A stretch of 63,156 nucleotides of DNA from Bdellovibrionota bacterium. Lineage in GTDB: Bacteria; Bdellovibrionota; Bdellovibrionia; Bdellovibrionales; JAMPXM01. Of this stretch, positions 52,232 to 60,638 are shown in pieces. The notes beneath the pieces were generated by a model. The model made no database searches, was not told the origin of the DNA, and saw nothing but the letters and a program-made list of their open reading frames with translations. The stretch covers positions 1-63,156 of the forward strand of contig CAUJGS010000079.1 of NCBI GenBank assembly GCA_963170185.1. The letters are read 5' to 3'. Position 1 is the first letter of the stretch. Each line of letters opens with the position of its first letter. Made by a program: the position numbers and the translations under genes.

Positions 52232-52338
52232 GGTGGCGCTACGCCCTCCGGGCTACGCTGCTTTCCGCGCAGGCGGCGCGGAAAGATTTGGGGGTGGCGC
52301 TACGCCCTCCGGGCTACGCTGCTTTCCGCGCAGGCGGC
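52231..52338. repeat. Duplicated 47-base element with hairpin between convergent genes
   Basis: Two identical 47-base copies (52231-52277 and 52292-52338) separated by 14 bases. In the first, CTTTCCGCGC and GCGCGGAAAG form a perfect 10-bp stem with a 5-base loop, the second arm running into the spacer. It resembles a REP-type extragenic element and may act as the terminator between the methyltransferase and apbE. No third copy seen in the window. Confidence 0.85.
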
Positions 52339-53463
52339 CTATTTTAATTCGCCTACGACGATATAACCTTCGCCCCAAGGGCCTTTGGTTTTTTTCAAAC
52401 CTTTGGTGAGATGCACCCGACCGTCCGCATCGACGAGGACTGCGCGAAATCCTTTTTCCTCAAGAATTGGAATTGCTTTTTGCGGCCCCATTACAAACGC
52501 GGCCGTGTCCCACGCATCGGCATCCAAGCCACGTTTGGAAATCACCGTAACCTGCCTAGAGCGATTCGCAGGTCTTCCAGTTTTAGGGTCGATCACATGG
52601 TGCACCCGACGTCCGCCGCGCATAAAAAACTTCTCGTCATCCCCGCACGTCGTGATCGCAAAGTCCGAGCCATAAATCCGCAGAAGCACCTCTTGCTGAC
52701 CGGGTACGCCCGCTTGCCAAAGCGGGTTGCGAACGCCTGTTGTCCAAAGGGCTCCGCCAGGCTTGTGTCCCCAAAAGACTGTGTCACCGCTACCGTCGAC
52801 ATAACCACCGCGATAACCTTTAGCTTTGAAAAACTTCATCAGTTCATCGGCGGCGTAGCTCTGGCCAACCGCACCAAGCCCGAGCTTCATACCCGTTTTT
52901 TCTAAAAACGCGGTCGACTTTTCGCTGTCGAGTCGCACCTTGCGCCAATCGATGAGTGGCAAGCGAGTGCGAAGTTCTTCTTCGGTCGCCTCTCGCTCCT
53001 CGCCTTTTTTAAAAACGTAGGTTCCCCACATCACGTTAAAGGTGGGATCAAAAGCTCCATCCGAATCTCGCGCAACGTCTAGCGAAAACTTAAGCAGATC
53101 AAAGAGCTCTTTTCGTACCTTCACAGGCGACTGGCCGGCGCTGGAATTGACTTTGGAAAGCTCTGTCTCGGGAAGCCAGTCGCTCATCCACTCGTTCATT
53201 TTCTTGATTTGCAAAAAACCCTCTGTCATGTCGGCCCGCGCCCGTGCCTGCTGAGAAGCTAAAATCACCAGACAGATCTTAAAAGGCGTGCCCATTTCCG
53301 AGCGGGTTCCGCACTCGAGATACTCTGTCTCCTTGGCTAGTTCTTCGGTCGCCGTTTGTTCCGCTGGCCCGGCATTCGACACCATGGAAAATGCTACGCT
53401 CGACAGAACTAAACAGAAACTCAAACCCTGACAGAGCTTCACCATTTTTGACGGCTTCACCAT
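52339..53463 (-). CDS. apbE: FAD:protein FMN transferase (ApbE)
   Basis: 374 residues. Signal peptide (LCQGLSFCLVLSSVAFSMVSNA). ApbE attaches FMN from FAD to Thr/Ser of periplasmic and membrane proteins using Mg. Motifs: ETELSKVNSSAG, GAFDPTFNVMWG, GMKLGLGAVGQSYAADELMKF (usual D/KG...KG region), DPKTGRPANRSRQVTVI and LDADAWDTAAFVMG (metal-binding Asp and Thr). About 40 residues of spacer follow the signal. ApbE often sits with DUF3570/DUF4266/thioredoxin genes, which are 7 kb away here on the other strand. No obvious flavin acceptor (S/TGAT) was noted among the neighbours. ATG at 53463; other starts near. Confidence 0.93.
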   Translation of the reverse strand: MVKPSKMVKLCQGLSFCLVLSSVAFSMVSNAGPAEQTATEELAKETEYLECGTRSEMGTPFKICLVILASQQARARADMTEGFLQIKKMNEWMSDWLPETELSKVNSSAGQSPVKVRKELFDLLKFSLDVARDSDGAFDPTFNVMWGTYVFKKGEEREATEEELRTRLPLIDWRKVRLDSEKSTAFLEKTGMKLGLGAVGQSYAADELMKFFKAKGYRGGYVDGSGDTVFWGHKPGGALWTTGVRNPLWQAGVPGQQEVLLRIYGSDFAITTCGDDEKFFMRGGRRVHHVIDPKTGRPANRSRQVTVISKRGLDADAWDTAAFVMGPQKAIPILEEKGFRAVLVDADGRVHLTKGLKKTKGPWGEGYIVVGELK

Positions 53464-53528
53464 GTTTGCTCGACCTCGCAATAAATCTCGTGTAGATGCT
53501 CCCTAACGACATAACGAGGAGACGATCT

Positions 53529-53867
53529 ATGGCCAAGTTCGCAAATATCAATATCGAACTCAATAAGATCAAACAGGTAGCGGACGTCGGACTTCTAAAA
53601 TCCGAAGTAAACCGTCTCGCAACAGAGATCAAAAAACGCGGTGAATCGGAACTCGCACAGGTTGAACGCTCGGTAAAACGTGCGCGTGCAAAAGCTCAGA
53701 AGCTTCAAAAGCAAGTAGAGCTGGAACTCGCAAAAATTCGCAAACAACTGACCGGCAAAAAAGCCAAGGGTGCCGCGAAAGCGAAACGCGCGGGCGCCAA
53801 AAAAACCACCGCGAAGAAAACTGTTAAGAAATCGTCTGGCACAAAGCGCCAAGTCACTCGTAAGTAG
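53529..53867 (+). CDS. Histone-H1-like Lys/Ala-rich protein
   Basis: 112 residues from ATG 53529 (GAGGAGA upstream). Residues 1-75 are helical and probably coiled coil (IELNKIKQVADVGLLKSEVN, SVKRARAKAQKLQKQVELEL); residues 76-112 are an H1-like tail of Lys/Ala/Thr (KKAKGAAKAKRAGAKKTTAK). Such tails bind DNA without sequence preference and in some bacteria compact the nucleoid (HctB/AlgP-like). A compacting protein would suit a non-growing attack phase. Function is inferred from composition only. A terminator-like stem overlaps its stop codon. Confidence 0.8.
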   Translation: MAKFANINIELNKIKQVADVGLLKSEVNRLATEIKKRGESELAQVERSVKRARAKAQKLQKQVELELAKIRKQLTGKKAKGAAKAKRAGAKKTTAKKTVKKSSGTKRQVTRK

Positions 53868-53885
53868 GCGCTTGGTTTCATTTTT
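53844..53885 (+). terminator. Candidate terminator overlapping the H1-like gene stop
   Basis: AAGCGCC and GGCGCTT pair (7 bp, 16-base loop) around the stop codon, followed by GGTTTCATTTTT. Loop is long, so only moderate support. Confidence 0.45.
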
Positions 53886-53976
53886 GGCGCTGAATCGCGT
53901 CGGGGCTTTGGGCTGGCTTAAAGCTCCGACGTTTATCGCTGTTTGATCCCCGCCAGGGTTACTCGCAATATGGGGT

Positions 53977-54537
53977 ATGGCCGGAAATCAAATCGAACAA
54001 GTGCAATTCAAAGCGGGCGATATCCTCTTTCAAGAGGATGAGAACACCTTCCACTTTTTCATCATTCAAGAAGGCGAAGTCGAAGTCTTCAAACGCAGCC
54101 CCGGTGGCGGCGAACTCAAGCTCGCCAAGGTTTCAGCAGGCACCAGCTTAGGCGAGTTCGCCATGATCGACCGCAAGCCCCGCTCGGCCTCGGCCCGCGC
54201 CCTCACGGATATCGTGGCGGCCCGCGTAAGCCCGGAAGCCTATGAACAGCTGCTTAACGAACTGCCAGATTGGGCCGTTTCCGTGATGCGCGCCCTCGTT
54301 GAACGGGTGCGGCACACCAACGAAATCGTCCGTGCCCTGCAATCCGGCCTCGAAAAAACGGCAACGGGAACAGGCCTCAGCGCCAAACTCGGTAAAGCCG
54401 TCGACGCGGTCGAGTATTCCGATTCCAGCCGAAGTGTCCGCATCCGTGCCGCCGAAGCTGACGAGACTGTCACCGACTTCGATTTCTCAGTTTATGAACC
54501 CGACTCTCAGGTCACCTCGACAGCCAAAAAACCCTAG
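53977..54537 (+). CDS. Cyclic-nucleotide-binding domain protein
   Basis: 186 residues. Residues 5-120 form a cNMP-binding domain: [30 protein letters not shown], and the phosphate-binding cassette [22 protein letters not shown] with Glu and Arg. There is no helix-turn-helix, so it is not a CRP/FNR regulator; the C-terminal 60 residues are helical then acidic ([12 protein letters not shown]). It could be a stand-alone cAMP/c-di-GMP receptor. ATG at 53977 with TGGGGT very close upstream. gcvP begins 36 bases after it, same strand, probably in one transcript. Confidence 0.88.
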   Translation: MAGNQIEQVQFKAGDILFQEDENTFHFFIIQEGEVEVFKRSPGGGELKLAKVSAGTSLGEFAMIDRKPRSASARALTDIVAARVSPEAYEQLLNELPDWAVSVMRALVERVRHTNEIVRALQSGLEKTATGTGLSAKLGKAVDAVEYSDSSRSVRIRAAEADETVTDFDFSVYEPDSQVTSTAKKP

Positions 54538-54572
54538 CGACGTGTCTAGCCCACATGCTAGCTATGGGGGCC

Positions 54573-57500
54573 ATGACAAAGACACCGTTTTCCTCGCTCG
54601 AAGCCCATTCCGAATTCACGTCTCGTCACATCGGTCCACGCGATGCCGATCTTCCGGCTATGCTCAAAACCGTGGGCGTTGGCTCCGTCGATCAGCTGAT
54701 CGATGAGACGGTTCCAAAAGCCATCCGTCTAAAAAAACCTCTCGACCTCCCCGCGGGCCGCCCCGAAGGCGCCGTCCTCGCCAGAGCTTGGGAAATCGCC
54801 TCGTCCAACCAGGTGCTAAAGAGCTTTCTCGGCCAAGGTTACTACGGCACCGTCACACCTCCGGTAATCTTGCGAAACATTCTGGAAAACCCAGGTTGGT
54901 ACACGGCTTACACGCCCTACCAAGCCGAAATCTCGCAAGGCCGCCTCGAAGCGATTTTGAACTTTCAGACGATGATCATGGAGCTCACCGGCATGCCGAT
55001 CGCAAACGCGTCCCTTCTCGACGAAGGAACCGCGGCGGCCGAAGCAATGGCGATGGCGTTTCATGTTTCAGACAATGTAAAGAACGACGGTTCCGGTGCA
55101 CGCAAGTTCTTCGTCGCCGACACCTGCCATCCTCAAACTATCGAAGTCCTCACCCGTCGCGCGGAGCCCATGGGCATTGAAGTCGTCGTCGACGATGCTT
55201 CGAAATTTCAATTCACGAAAGACAGCTTCGGCTGCTTGATCCAATACCCTTGCACGCGCGGTGGTTTGCCAACTGCTGCGGCCGACCTCAAAGGTCTCTG
55301 CGACAAAGCTCATTCGGAAAAAAACCTCGTCGTTGTGGCGGCCGATCCGCTTGCGTTGACGCTTCTCGAATCGCCCGGAGCATTGGGTGCCGACGTCTGC
55401 GTTGGAAACTCGCAGCGCTTTGGTGTTCCAATGGGCTTTGGCGGACCGCACGCTGCGTACTTCGCGACACGTGACGAATACAAACGCTCGATCCCAGGTC
55501 GCTTGGTCGGCGTTTCTATCGATAGCCAAGGTAAACCTGGCCTTCGCCTCGCCCTTCAAACGCGCGAGCAACATATCCGTCGTGAAAAGGCGACGTCGAA
55601 CATCTGTACGGCGCAAGTCCTCTTGGCTGTCATGGCTTCGATGTACGCTGTCTACCATGGCCCCGAAGGGCTTAAGCGAATCGCTCGCCGCGTGAACCGC
55701 CTGGCGACGACCTTCGCAGCCGGTCTGGAAAAGAGCGGCGTAAAGCTTGAGACGAAAAATTTCTTCGACACAGTCGTTGTACCGATGACCGACGCGGCTA
55801 AAGCCAAGGCAACGGTTCAAGCCGCAAAAGATCTCGGCATGAACATTCGCTTCTACACGTCGAAATCAAGTGTCGTTGACTCTCAAATCACAGCTCTCGG
55901 CGTTTCGTTCGACGAAACCAGCACCCGCGAAGACGTCGAATCGCTTCTCAAAGCTTTCACTGGCCAAAAGCTCTCGTTCGACGAACTCGAAGTCAAAGCA
56001 GCGGACTCGATCCCTGAATCGCTCTATCGCAAAACCGAACTTCTTCCGCAAAAGGTCTTTAATTCCTATCACTCAGAAACCGAGATGCTTCGCTACCTAA
56101 AGCGTCTTGAGAATAAAGACTTGTCGCTGGCGCACGCGATGATCCCACTTGGATCGTGCACGATGAAGCTTAACGCCACGGCCGAGATGATCCCCGTGAC
56201 GTGGCCTGAGATGGGGAACATCCATCCGTTTGTTCCTGTCGACCAAGCCAAAGGCTATCTCACATTCATCCGCGATCTCGAAGGCTGGCTCTGCGAAGTC
56301 ACTGGCTTTGCTCGCGTGAGCCTCCAACCAAACGCAGGCTCGGCTGGTGAGTACGCAGGTCTCCTCACGATCCGCGACTACCACCGCTCGCGCGGCGACA
56401 CCAACCGCAACATCTGCCTGATTCCTTCAAGTGCCCACGGAACTAACCCGGCTTCGGCTGTCATGGCTGGAATGAAAGTCGTCGTTGTCGCGTGCGACTC
56501 CAATGGCAACGTCGATATTCCTGATCTCAAGGCGAAGGCCGAGCAGCACAAAGCGAATCTCGCGGCGTTGATGGTCACGTACCCTTCGACTCACGGAGTT
56601 TTCGAAGAAGGCATTCAAGAGATCTGCGAGATCATCCACTCAAACGGCGGCCAAGTGTACATGGACGGCGCCAACTTCAACGCGCTCGTTGGTCTTTGCC
56701 GTCCTGGTGAGTTCGGACCAGACGTGTGCCACTTGAACCTGCACAAGACGTTCTGTATCCCGCACGGTGGTGGCGGCCCAGGCGTTGGACCAATCGGCGT
56801 ACGCGAGCACCTAAAAGCCTTCGTCCCTGGTCACAAGGGAGCGGATGCAAGTACAGGTCTTCGTCACGACGGCTCGGCCGTTTCGGCGGCACCTTTCGGA
56901 AGCGCTTCGATTCTTCCTATCTCGTGGTCTTACATCGCGCTCATGGGGCGCGATGGCTTGAAGCGCGCAACTGAGATGGCGATCTTAAACGCGAACTACA
57001 TCGCAAAACGCCTCGAAGCTCACTACCCGATTCTCTACAAAGGGAAAAACGGACGCGTGGCGCACGAGTGCATCTTGGATCTTCGCTGGATGAAGACCGT
57101 CACGGTCGAAGACGTCGCAAAACGCCTCATCGACTACGGCTTCCACGCGCCAACGATGTCTTGGCCCGTTATCGGAACTCTGATGGTCGAACCCACGGAG
57201 AGCGAATCAAAAGAAGAGATCGATCGTTTCTGCGAAGCGATGATTCAAATTCGCAAAGAGATCCAAGCGGTCGAAGAAGGCAAAGCCGACGCCAGCCAAA
57301 ACGTTCTCAAAAACTCGCCTCACACCGTGCGCATGGTGATGGACTCCAATTGGAATCGTCCCTACACACGCGAAGAGGCGGCGTTCCCACTTCCGTGGGT
57401 GCAAGAACACAAGTTCTGGCCGGCGGTGGGTCGCGTGAACAACGCACATGGCGATCGCAACCTGGTCTGCTCGTGCGCACCGCTCGAGAGTTATCAGTAA
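54573..57500 (+). CDS. gcvP: Glycine dehydrogenase (decarboxylating), P protein of glycine cleavage system
   Basis: 975 residues, single-chain (fused P1-P2) form. PLP enzyme that decarboxylates glycine and passes the aminomethyl group to lipoyl-GcvH. Motifs: [53 protein letters not shown], the PLP-Lys region [19 protein letters not shown] (Lys at about residue 727), [11 protein letters not shown]. The start at 54573 follows GGGGGCC; starts upstream are unlikely. gcvT and gcvH are not next to it, and the 35-base leader has no room for a glycine riboswitch. Two large hairpins follow its stop. Confidence 0.97.
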   Translation: MTKTPFSSLEAHSEFTSRHIGPRDADLPAMLKTVGVGSVDQLIDETVPKAIRLKKPLDLPAGRPEGAVLARAWEIASSNQVLKSFLGQGYYGTVTPPVILRNILENPGWYTAYTPYQAEISQGRLEAILNFQTMIMELTGMPIANASLLDEGTAAAEAMAMAFHVSDNVKNDGSGARKFFVADTCHPQTIEVLTRRAEPMGIEVVVDDASKFQFTKDSFGCLIQYPCTRGGLPTAAADLKGLCDKAHSEKNLVVVAADPLALTLLESPGALGADVCVGNSQRFGVPMGFGGPHAAYFATRDEYKRSIPGRLVGVSIDSQGKPGLRLALQTREQHIRREKATSNICTAQVLLAVMASMYAVYHGPEGLKRIARRVNRLATTFAAGLEKSGVKLETKNFFDTVVVPMTDAAKAKATVQAAKDLGMNIRFYTSKSSVVDSQITALGVSFDETSTREDVESLLKAFTGQKLSFDELEVKAADSIPESLYRKTELLPQKVFNSYHSETEMLRYLKRLENKDLSLAHAMIPLGSCTMKLNATAEMIPVTWPEMGNIHPFVPVDQAKGYLTFIRDLEGWLCEVTGFARVSLQPNAGSAGEYAGLLTIRDYHRSRGDTNRNICLIPSSAHGTNPASAVMAGMKVVVVACDSNGNVDIPDLKAKAEQHKANLAALMVTYPSTHGVFEEGIQEICEIIHSNGGQVYMDGANFNALVGLCRPGEFGPDVCHLNLHKTFCIPHGGGGPGVGPIGVREHLKAFVPGHKGADASTGLRHDGSAVSAAPFGSASILPISWSYIALMGRDGLKRATEMAILNANYIAKRLEAHYPILYKGKNGRVAHECILDLRWMKTVTVEDVAKRLIDYGFHAPTMSWPVIGTLMVEPTESESKEEIDRFCEAMIQIRKEIQAVEEGKADASQNVLKNSPHTVRMVMDSNWNRPYTREEAAFPLPWVQEHKFWPAVGRVNNAHGDRNLVCSCAPLESYQ

Positions 57501-57507
57501 AACGAGA

Positions 57508-57547
57508 CCTAAACGGGCGCCTGGACTTAAGATTCCACCCGTTTAGG
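57508..57547. repeat. Hairpin after gcvP
   Basis: CCTAAACGGG and CCCGTTTAGG, perfect 10-bp stem, 20-base loop, 7 bases after the gcvP stop codon. No T-run follows. Confidence 0.6.
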
Positions 57548-57585
57548 GCCGCAGCACGTAAGACACCTTTTTAAAAGTTCGACAC

Positions 57586-57613
57586 CCTGAGCAGCCCTAA
57601 AGGCCAGCTCAGG
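57586..57613. repeat. Second hairpin in the gcvP downstream region
   Basis: CCTGAGC and GCTCAGG enclose an inner GCC...GGC stem. No T-run after it. May end the gcvP transcript with the first hairpin, or form a leader structure for the next gene 80 bases on. Confidence 0.5.
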
Positions 57614-57693
57614 TGAGTGGCTCTATATCGCTTCTCACCTCAAATATAAGAAGACTCGCTAAAACCCCAGTCTTGCACTGTCTTAAATTCGCT

Positions 57694-58665
57694 ATGAATA
57701 AAAAGACACTTACCAAGACGGTAAACCCCACACTCGTAATCGTCCTTTGCGCCCTCACAGGGATCTCGTCGTCCGTGAACGCGCAAGAGGTTCGTACTCG
57801 TTCCAACACTCCGACCCAGCGTGCGGCAGCGGCACCACCGGCCACGGCCGCCGGCGCTCCTCAACAAGCCTCCCGCACCAACTCCTCTGACTCTCTTGGA
57901 GCATGGCTTGAAATGCATGGACAGGCTTTCGGACTCTTTAAAGACGAGCCAACTGACAGCGGCAAGGCAGAAGGCACAAATCCCCCCGCACCAGTCACGC
58001 TCAAGGTGGAACCCAAACGCTTCACACCGCCACCGGCAGCGATCGCAACGTCGGACGCTGCCGCGCAAATCAAAGCCGTGATGGACGATTTGAAATTCCA
58101 AGGATCATGCGACAAGTTTGCCGATGAAAAAGGTTTTGGTCCATGGGGTCAGGCCGTCATCGATTCACTCAAGCGCGGAAACGGTCAGGCTCTTCTAGAA
58201 GGCACTAGTGACCTACGTCGTGCGTGCCCCAACTACGAAAACCTCGGCGTCGAAGAGCGTTCGTATGTTTGGGTCAATATCTTCGCGACGATGGCATTTA
58301 AAGAAAGCTCGTGCGATCCGACAGCGGAAATTCCGGGAATTAAAAAAGGGCGCTACGCGCGCGGAATCCTACAATTGCACAAAGACTCTGAGCATGGATA
58401 CGCCGAAGGCTGCAAACGCGGCGACTCGCGCTCTCCGATCAAAACACTGACTTGCGGAATTTCGATGTTGAACGATCAAATCGAAAAGTCAGGTCGTCTG
58501 TTTTATGAAAAGACATACTGGGGCGTCCTTCGTCCCCAAGGTGACCTACTAAAAGGAAAAAACGGAAAGAAACGACGCGTGGTACTGACTCGACTCACAA
58601 TCGGCGGTCTGAAAGAGCTCCCTCTTTGCCAACGCGGAACCACGCCAGCAGTCGCAAAGAAATGA
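57694..58665 (+). CDS. Secreted lytic-transglycosylase-like protein
   Basis: 323 residues from ATG 57694. Signal peptide (VNPTLVIVLCALTGISSSVNA); residues 30-115 Ala/Pro/Thr-rich low complexity; residues about 140-300 show a lysozyme-like layout with a candidate catalytic Glu in ATMAFKESSCDPTAEIPG, then RYARGILQLHKDS in place of the usual GLMQ segment, and GISMLNDQIEKSG. Several Cys (GSCDK, RACPN, SSCDP, EGCKR, LTCGIS, LPLCQ) suggest disulphides. It would cut peptidoglycan glycan strands in the periplasm or in prey. Family call moderately sure; the variant motif may point to a distinct subfamily. Confidence 0.72.
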   Translation: MNKKTLTKTVNPTLVIVLCALTGISSSVNAQEVRTRSNTPTQRAAAAPPATAAGAPQQASRTNSSDSLGAWLEMHGQAFGLFKDEPTDSGKAEGTNPPAPVTLKVEPKRFTPPPAAIATSDAAAQIKAVMDDLKFQGSCDKFADEKGFGPWGQAVIDSLKRGNGQALLEGTSDLRRACPNYENLGVEERSYVWVNIFATMAFKESSCDPTAEIPGIKKGRYARGILQLHKDSEHGYAEGCKRGDSRSPIKTLTCGISMLNDQIEKSGRLFYEKTYWGVLRPQGDLLKGKNGKKRRVVLTRLTIGGLKELPLCQRGTTPAVAKK

Positions 58666-58680
58666 TCAGCTGATCCGATT

Positions 58681-59826
58681 TCAGGAAATAAATGCGGTGA
58701 TCTGATCCTTCTGCGCAAGGGCGTCTTCACGCCCAAGGCGCACCAGCTCGCCGCAGAACTCCGGATCGAACAGTAGGTAGCTCGTAAGCTCCGAAGACTC
58801 TTTCTGCGAGCCAAGCCCCGCAACCAGATAGCGAATGACAGATGGTAGACGCTCGTAGAGACCCGCCGCGATCGCGCCGATATCCTGACTCGGACGAATC
58901 CAGAGATACTCGATCTTGCGAAGCTGAAGCCCGGTGCGCACACCGGAAGGGATTAAATCCACCGTTTGGTTGATCCTTCCCAAACGCTCCATATCGAACT
59001 CGACGGCGTCCATCAAAAGCGCGTTCAAGATGACGCCCGTTACACGCGCCAACGACGGCGACACGCCCGCCGGAGGCAGCTTCGCCAAATGATCAGGCCT
59101 ACGCACGCCGATTACGATGATCCGGTCCGAGCCCAAGTGAATGGCGGGACTTAAAGGTGCCGTGTTGCGAAGACATCCATCACCGTAGAAATCATCGCCG
59201 ACCGCGACTGGCGGAAAGAAAATCGGAATCGCACTTGAGGCCATCACGTGCTCAACACCAATCTTGGCGTGAACGCTCTTTCGGCGCGATCTATCCCACA
59301 TGACGGGTGTGTCCTTGGCCTGCACGAAGGTCATCGAGTGCGCATTGGTGTAATTCATTGCAGTCAATGCCAGCGACTGGATCCCGTCTTCACGAAAGCG
59401 CGAAGGAATCTCATCAAATGGAATCAACTTCTCAAGATACGCTCTCAGCGGAGCTGTATCGAGAAGTGACCTCGCCATCTTCTTTTCCTTCATATTGCCA
59501 AGAGCCGTGTCGATCAGAAACTTGATCCCCAAACGACCAGCTGTGACGGCGTCGGTTTTGAAAACATCACTCGCCGTGATCGTGGTCCAATTTTTCACAA
59601 GCTGCTCGGCACCGTCGGCAAAATCTCCAGGCCAAGCCACGAGGCCCGCCGCATTCACAGCTCCAGCACTGACACCCGTCACAACCTGAAAAGGATTGGG
59701 TTTCCCACTGGCCGTCGCGATTTCGGCGATCCCAGCAAGAACTCCGGCCTGATAGGCTCCACGAGCCCCGCCACCAGAGAGTACAAGTCCTAGCTTTTTG
59801 GAATCTGCAGGTTCGCCAAGCGTCAT
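58681..59826 (-). CDS. Patatin-like phospholipase
   Basis: 381 residues. Motifs: VLSGGGARGAYQAGVLAG (oxyanion), VTGVSAGAVNAAGL (nucleophile Ser in GxSxG), and FYGDGCLRNTAPLSPAI where the catalytic Asp is in DGC rather than the usual DGG/DGA. No signal peptide, so cytosolic or exported by a non-Sec route. Patatins release fatty acids from lipids; in Bdellovibrio one is used against prey lipids. The last 70 residues are helical and unassigned. Convergent with the transglycosylase gene. Confidence 0.93.
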   Translation of the reverse strand: MTLGEPADSKKLGLVLSGGGARGAYQAGVLAGIAEIATASGKPNPFQVVTGVSAGAVNAAGLVAWPGDFADGAEQLVKNWTTITASDVFKTDAVTAGRLGIKFLIDTALGNMKEKKMARSLLDTAPLRAYLEKLIPFDEIPSRFREDGIQSLALTAMNYTNAHSMTFVQAKDTPVMWDRSRRKSVHAKIGVEHVMASSAIPIFFPPVAVGDDFYGDGCLRNTAPLSPAIHLGSDRIIVIGVRRPDHLAKLPPAGVSPSLARVTGVILNALLMDAVEFDMERLGRINQTVDLIPSGVRTGLQLRKIEYLWIRPSQDIGAIAAGLYERLPSVIRYLVAGLGSQKESSELTSYLLFDPEFCGELVRLGREDALAQKDQITAFIS

Positions 59827-59978
59827 GACATTAAGCCTAACGCGAGCTTACGCCAGATTGGAGGCTCCTTAAGGCCTCACAAGGCTTTGGTCCATGCTGG
59901 TTCGGGTTTGAACTCCCGTTGATTGTGCTGCTCGGGTTGATTGCACGGACCTGCCGCATCTGCTAATCCAGAATCTCC

Positions 59979-60638
59979 ATGACATCGCAAACGACCGACC
60001 AAACCTCTGATTCCGCCAACTCGTACAATGAAACCGAGTCGGAAGCCCGCGCCAGACGCTCCGTCCACGTGGTGGGTGCTGTTATTATCTTACTCACCAT
60101 GGTCGGCGTGATCTGGGGAGTTACCGGCGGAAACGTCTGGGCTAAAAAACGCCAACTCAAAGCCGTCCAACAAGTCGTACGTGCCGATCTCGAACTGGTT
60201 CACGCCGCTCAAACCAAGTTTTTTAAAACTCACGGCTTCTACACGACGGACCTCAATGCTCTCGAGCTCTGGCCCAAGCGCGTGATGTACGCCTTTGGTT
60301 TCGTGAAACCCGCAAGTTTTCCCGAAGCCGCGCAAAATGGATTCGACCCTGAAATGCGCGACATCATCAAGCTCGCCGCAAAGCGAGCACAAGACGCCAT
60401 CGACAAGGCCAAGGCCGATCGCTCGTACAAACCCGATGCGCCCATCATCTTAAGCCCGATGACTCAGATTCGAAATATGGACTTCGATCGCCTTTCTTCG
60501 TTCTGCCCCGACTGCACGGCAACCAAGACCGGCTACAAAATGATCGCGGCCGCCAATCTCGACGACGATTCGATTTTGGATGTCTGGACGATCGACCACA
60601 CGGGCAAGATCGAACATCTCATTGATGATTTGAAGTAA
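59979..60638 (+). CDS. Pilin-like membrane protein
   Basis: 219 residues. Short charged N-terminus, one hydrophobic helix HVVGAVIILLTMVGVIWGVT, then a periplasmic domain with helix QLKAVQQVVRADLELVHAAQ, KFFKTHGFYTTDLNALELWP, Cys pair FCPDC, and a C-terminal AAANLDDDSILDVWTIDHTG strand motif that recurs in type IV pilin-like proteins of Deltaproteobacteria-type genomes. The prepilin G/F-T-x3-E cleavage site is absent, so it is not a classical pilin; it may be a minor-pilin relative. Its end overlaps the convergent radical SAM gene by 20 bases. Confidence 0.75.
   Translation: MTSQTTDQTSDSANSYNETESEARARRSVHVVGAVIILLTMVGVIWGVTGGNVWAKKRQLKAVQQVVRADLELVHAAQTKFFKTHGFYTTDLNALELWPKRVMYAFGFVKPASFPEAAQNGFDPEMRDIIKLAAKRAQDAIDKAKADRSYKPDAPIILSPMTQIRNMDFDRLSSFCPDCTATKTGYKMIAAANLDDDSILDVWTIDHTGKIEHLIDDLK

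Noticed and set aside
54538-54572. Glycine riboswitch before gcvP
   Set aside because: Only 35 bases separate gcvP from the upstream gene; there is no room and no conserved core.
55068-55820. 250-codon open frame on the minus strand inside gcvP
   Set aside because: Mirror of a strongly coding gene with high GC third positions; composition is Arg/His/Cys-rich with no family likeness.
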